This document shows positions 5,821-7,336 of a stretch of 7,336 bases of DNA, piece after piece. Source of the stretch: an uncultured Lachnospiraceae bacterium (lineage in GTDB: Bacteria > Bacillota > Clostridia > Lachnospirales > Lachnospiraceae); NCBI GenBank assembly GCA_902766655.1, contig CACXEL010000205.1, positions 1 through 7,336 on the forward strand, read 5' to 3'. The notes beneath the pieces were generated by a model. That model did no database searches and had not been told where the DNA came from. It saw only the letters and a list, made by a program, of their open reading frames with translations. How positions within the stretch are numbered: the stretch's first letter is position 1; each line of letters starts with the position of its first letter. Made by a program: the position numbers and the translations under genes.

Positions 5821-7284
5821 ATGGGAAAACAGACAGGTTTCCTGGAATTTGACAGGGCAGAGAACAGTGAGGTCCCTGCTTTGGAGAGGATCCAAGGCTA
5901 CCGGGAATTTCACACCTATCAGACGGAGAAGGTCAGAAGAGACCAGGGCGCCCGCTGCATGAACTGCGGCGTGCCCTTCTGCCAGTCGGCCATGAAGCTC
6001 AGCGGCATGGTCGTCGGCTGTCCTCTCCACAACCTGATACCCGAGTGGAACGACAGCATTTTCAGGGGAGAAGATGCCCATGCGCTGGCGAGGCTCCTCA
6101 AGACCAACCGCTTCCCGGAGTTCACGGGCAGGGTCTGTCCGGCGCTCTGCGAGAAGGCCTGTATCTGCGGCCAGTACGATGATCCGGTCACGGTCAGGGA
6201 CAACGAGCTCTTCCTGATCGAGAAGGGGTATCGGGAGGGCTGGATGAAGGCGCATCCGCCGGCGCGGGAGAGCGGACACAGAGTAGCCGTCGTGGGGAGC
6301 GGGCCGTCCGGCCTGTCCGCGGCGGACGCGCTCAGGAGACGGGGGCATGCCGTCACCGTCTACGAGCGGGAGGACAGGATCGGCGGACTCCTCATGTACG
6401 GTATCCCGAACATGAAGCTGGACAAGAGCGTGCTCACAAGGCGCCGGGAGATCCTGGAGGAGGAAGGCATCGTTTTCAAGACGGGAGTCAATATCACTTC
6501 GCGTGAGGATACGGACAGATTGCTCGCGGACTACGATGCGGTGGTCCTGTGCTGCGGCTCCAAGCAGCCGAGGGCCCTCAGGGCGGAAGGAATCGACGGT
6601 GCGGAGGGTGTTCATTTCGCGGTGGACTTCCTCAGGGCTGCCACCAGGAACGTCCTGGGTATTGAGTCCCTGCCGGAAACCTTCGACGCCCGGGGCCGGG
6701 ACGTTGTCATCGTCGGAGGCGGCGATACTGGAAATGACTGCATCGGCACCGTGATCCGCATGGGCTGCCAGTCGGTCACCGCTCTCGAGATGATGCCAAT
6801 GCCACCCGTGGAGCGCCGCCCGGACAATCCGTGGCCCGAGTGGCCAAGGACCTTGCGGACTGATTACGGCCACGTGGAGGCGGCCGCGGTCTTCGGCTCG
6901 GATCCCCGGGTCTTCAGCACGACAGTGAAAAAGGTCTTCACGGAGAAGGGCAGGATTTCGGGCATTGAGACCGTGCAGGTCGCCTTTGAGAATGGAAGAC
7001 TTGTGGAAAAGGAGGGCAGTGAGAAGCAGCTGCCTTGTGCCCTCCTCCTCATAGCTGCAGGTTTCATCGGCGCCGAGAAGGCGCTGCCGGAGGCCCTGGG
7101 GCTTCAGATGACGAACAGGGGAGTTGTCTCCACTCCGGAGGGCAGATATGCGACCAGTGTGCCGCGCGTCTTCTCCGCCGGCGATATGCACCGGGGACAG
7201 AGTCTGGTGGTCTGGGCCCTGGCGGAAGGAAGAGCCTGCGCGGCTGAAGTGGACGAGTATCTGATGGGCTACAGGAACAGCTGA
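5821..7284 (+). CDS. gltD: Glutamate synthase (GOGAT), small (beta) subunit, NADPH-dependent FAD/Fe-S reductase
   Basis: It takes electrons from NADPH through FAD and iron-sulfur clusters and passes them to the FMN of GltB. The protein has 487 residues from ATG 5821, normal for the family. The N-terminal cluster-binding domain has Cys46, Cys49, Cys54 and Cys67 (ARCMNCGVPFC through VGCPLHNLIPEWND) and a second set at Cys106, Cys110, Cys114 and Cys116 (GRVCPALCEKACICG), consistent with two 4Fe-4S sites. The FAD dinucleotide fold starts at VAVVGSGPSG (155-164, GxGxxG), and the NADPH fold has VVIVGGGDTGND (295-306). VFSAGDMHRGQSLVVWA (450-466) is the conserved FAD-contact block near the C-terminus. 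It follows gltB by 31 bp with its own ribosome binding site and precedes pyrG by 13 bp. Related reductases (dihydropyrimidine dehydrogenase domain, NfnB/SudA) share the architecture, but the N-terminus and the linkage to gltB identify it as GltD. Confidence 0.97.
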   Translation: MGKQTGFLEFDRAENSEVPALERIQGYREFHTYQTEKVRRDQGARCMNCGVPFCQSAMKLSGMVVGCPLHNLIPEWNDSIFRGEDAHALARLLKTNRFPEFTGRVCPALCEKACICGQYDDPVTVRDNELFLIEKGYREGWMKAHPPARESGHRVAVVGSGPSGLSAADALRRRGHAVTVYEREDRIGGLLMYGIPNMKLDKSVLTRRREILEEEGIVFKTGVNITSREDTDRLLADYDAVVLCCGSKQPRALRAEGIDGAEGVHFAVDFLRAATRNVLGIESLPETFDARGRDVVIVGGGDTGNDCIGTVIRMGCQSVTALEMMPMPPVERRPDNPWPEWPRTLRTDYGHVEAAAVFGSDPRVFSTTVKKVFTEKGRISGIETVQVAFENGRLVEKEGSEKQLPCALLLIAAGFIGAEKALPEALGLQMTNRGVVSTPEGRYATSVPRVFSAGDMHRGQSLVVWALAEGRACAAEVDEYLMGYRNS

Positions 7285-7287
7285 TCC

Positions 7288-7292
7288 GGAGG
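7288..7292 (+). promoter_or_regulatory. Ribosome binding site of pyrG
   Basis: GGAGG lies 5 nt before ATG at 7298 and 3 nt after the gltD stop. It supports translation of the gene that begins at the right edge. No terminator or promoter fits in the 13-bp gap, so gltD and this gene are probably cotranscribed. Confidence 0.8.
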
Positions 7293-7297
7293 TTGGT

Positions 7298-7336
7298 ATG
7301 TGCAAATATATATTTGTGACCGGAGGCGTCGTCTCC
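7298..7336 (+). CDS. pyrG: CTP synthase, first 13 codons, cut by window edge
   Basis: The visible peptide is MCKYIFVTGGVVS, which matches the very conserved N-terminus of CTP synthase (x-KYIFVTGGVVSSLGKG), the start of the ATP-binding P-loop-like synthetase domain. The enzyme converts UTP to CTP using ATP and ammonia released from glutamine by a C-terminal amidotransferase domain, which lies outside the window. It starts 13 bp after gltD with a good ribosome binding site, indicating an operon gltB-gltD-pyrG. Only 39 bases are available, but the motif is distinctive and few other families begin this way. Confidence 0.85.
   Translation, partial: MCKYIFVTGGVVS

Noticed and set aside
1260..7284. 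A novel system hidden within the gltBD coding region
   Set aside because: Both proteins have the expected length, domain order and cofactor ligands, with no insertions, fusions or frameshifts, so they are ordinary glutamate synthase subunits.
5707..7305. Minus-strand open frame of 532 codons opposite gltD
   Set aside because: It is antisense to intact gltD, runs over both of its ends into neighbouring sequence, and has a low-complexity translation without recognisable motifs.

Overview
The window is a nitrogen-assimilation locus from a fairly GC-rich bacterium, most likely a Firmicute of the class Clostridia. The grounds are strong AGGAGG/AGGTGAT-type ribosome binding sites, U-tract terminators, a class III glutamine synthetase, and a GltB/GltD glutamate synthase pair followed closely by pyrG. 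The assignment is inferred from gene content and signals, not from a search.

Layout. Positions 1-733 (minus strand) hold the first 244 codons of a type III glutamine synthetase (GSIII), which runs off the left edge. Positions 734-1259 form a 526-base divergent regulatory region. Positions 1260-5789 (plus) encode the glutamate synthase (GOGAT) large subunit GltB, and 5821-7284 (plus) encode the small subunit GltD. At 7298 the first 13 codons of a CTP synthase gene (pyrG) begin and run off the right edge.

How the genes work together. GSIII makes glutamine from glutamate, ammonia and ATP. GltBD uses glutamine and 2-oxoglutarate to make two glutamates with reducing power from NADPH. The two together are the GS-GOGAT cycle. 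CTP synthase, apparently downstream in the same transcript, is a glutamine-consuming amidotransferase.

The most interesting part is the intergenic region. Each direction has a near-perfect housekeeping promoter: TTGACA-17-TAAAAT toward GSIII and TTGACA-17-TATTAT toward gltB. In both cases the predicted transcript enters a strong terminator-like hairpin within about 5-15 nucleotides of its start. The GSIII leader carries two such terminators in tandem and the gltB leader carries one. All three hairpins share a core close to GRCAANGGCGTC on the 5' arm. This suggests that both halves of the cycle are controlled by one shared attenuation/antitermination signal acting on RNA. The hairpin loops do not fit the A..G.. 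hexaloop of ANTAR targets, so the cognate factor is not identified here. The gltB leader continues for another ~160 nt with further hairpins and a perfect 24-bp palindrome just before the ribosome binding site.

The coding genes themselves look ordinary and intact. The many long antisense open frames over gltB and gltD are shadows of GC-rich coding sequence.
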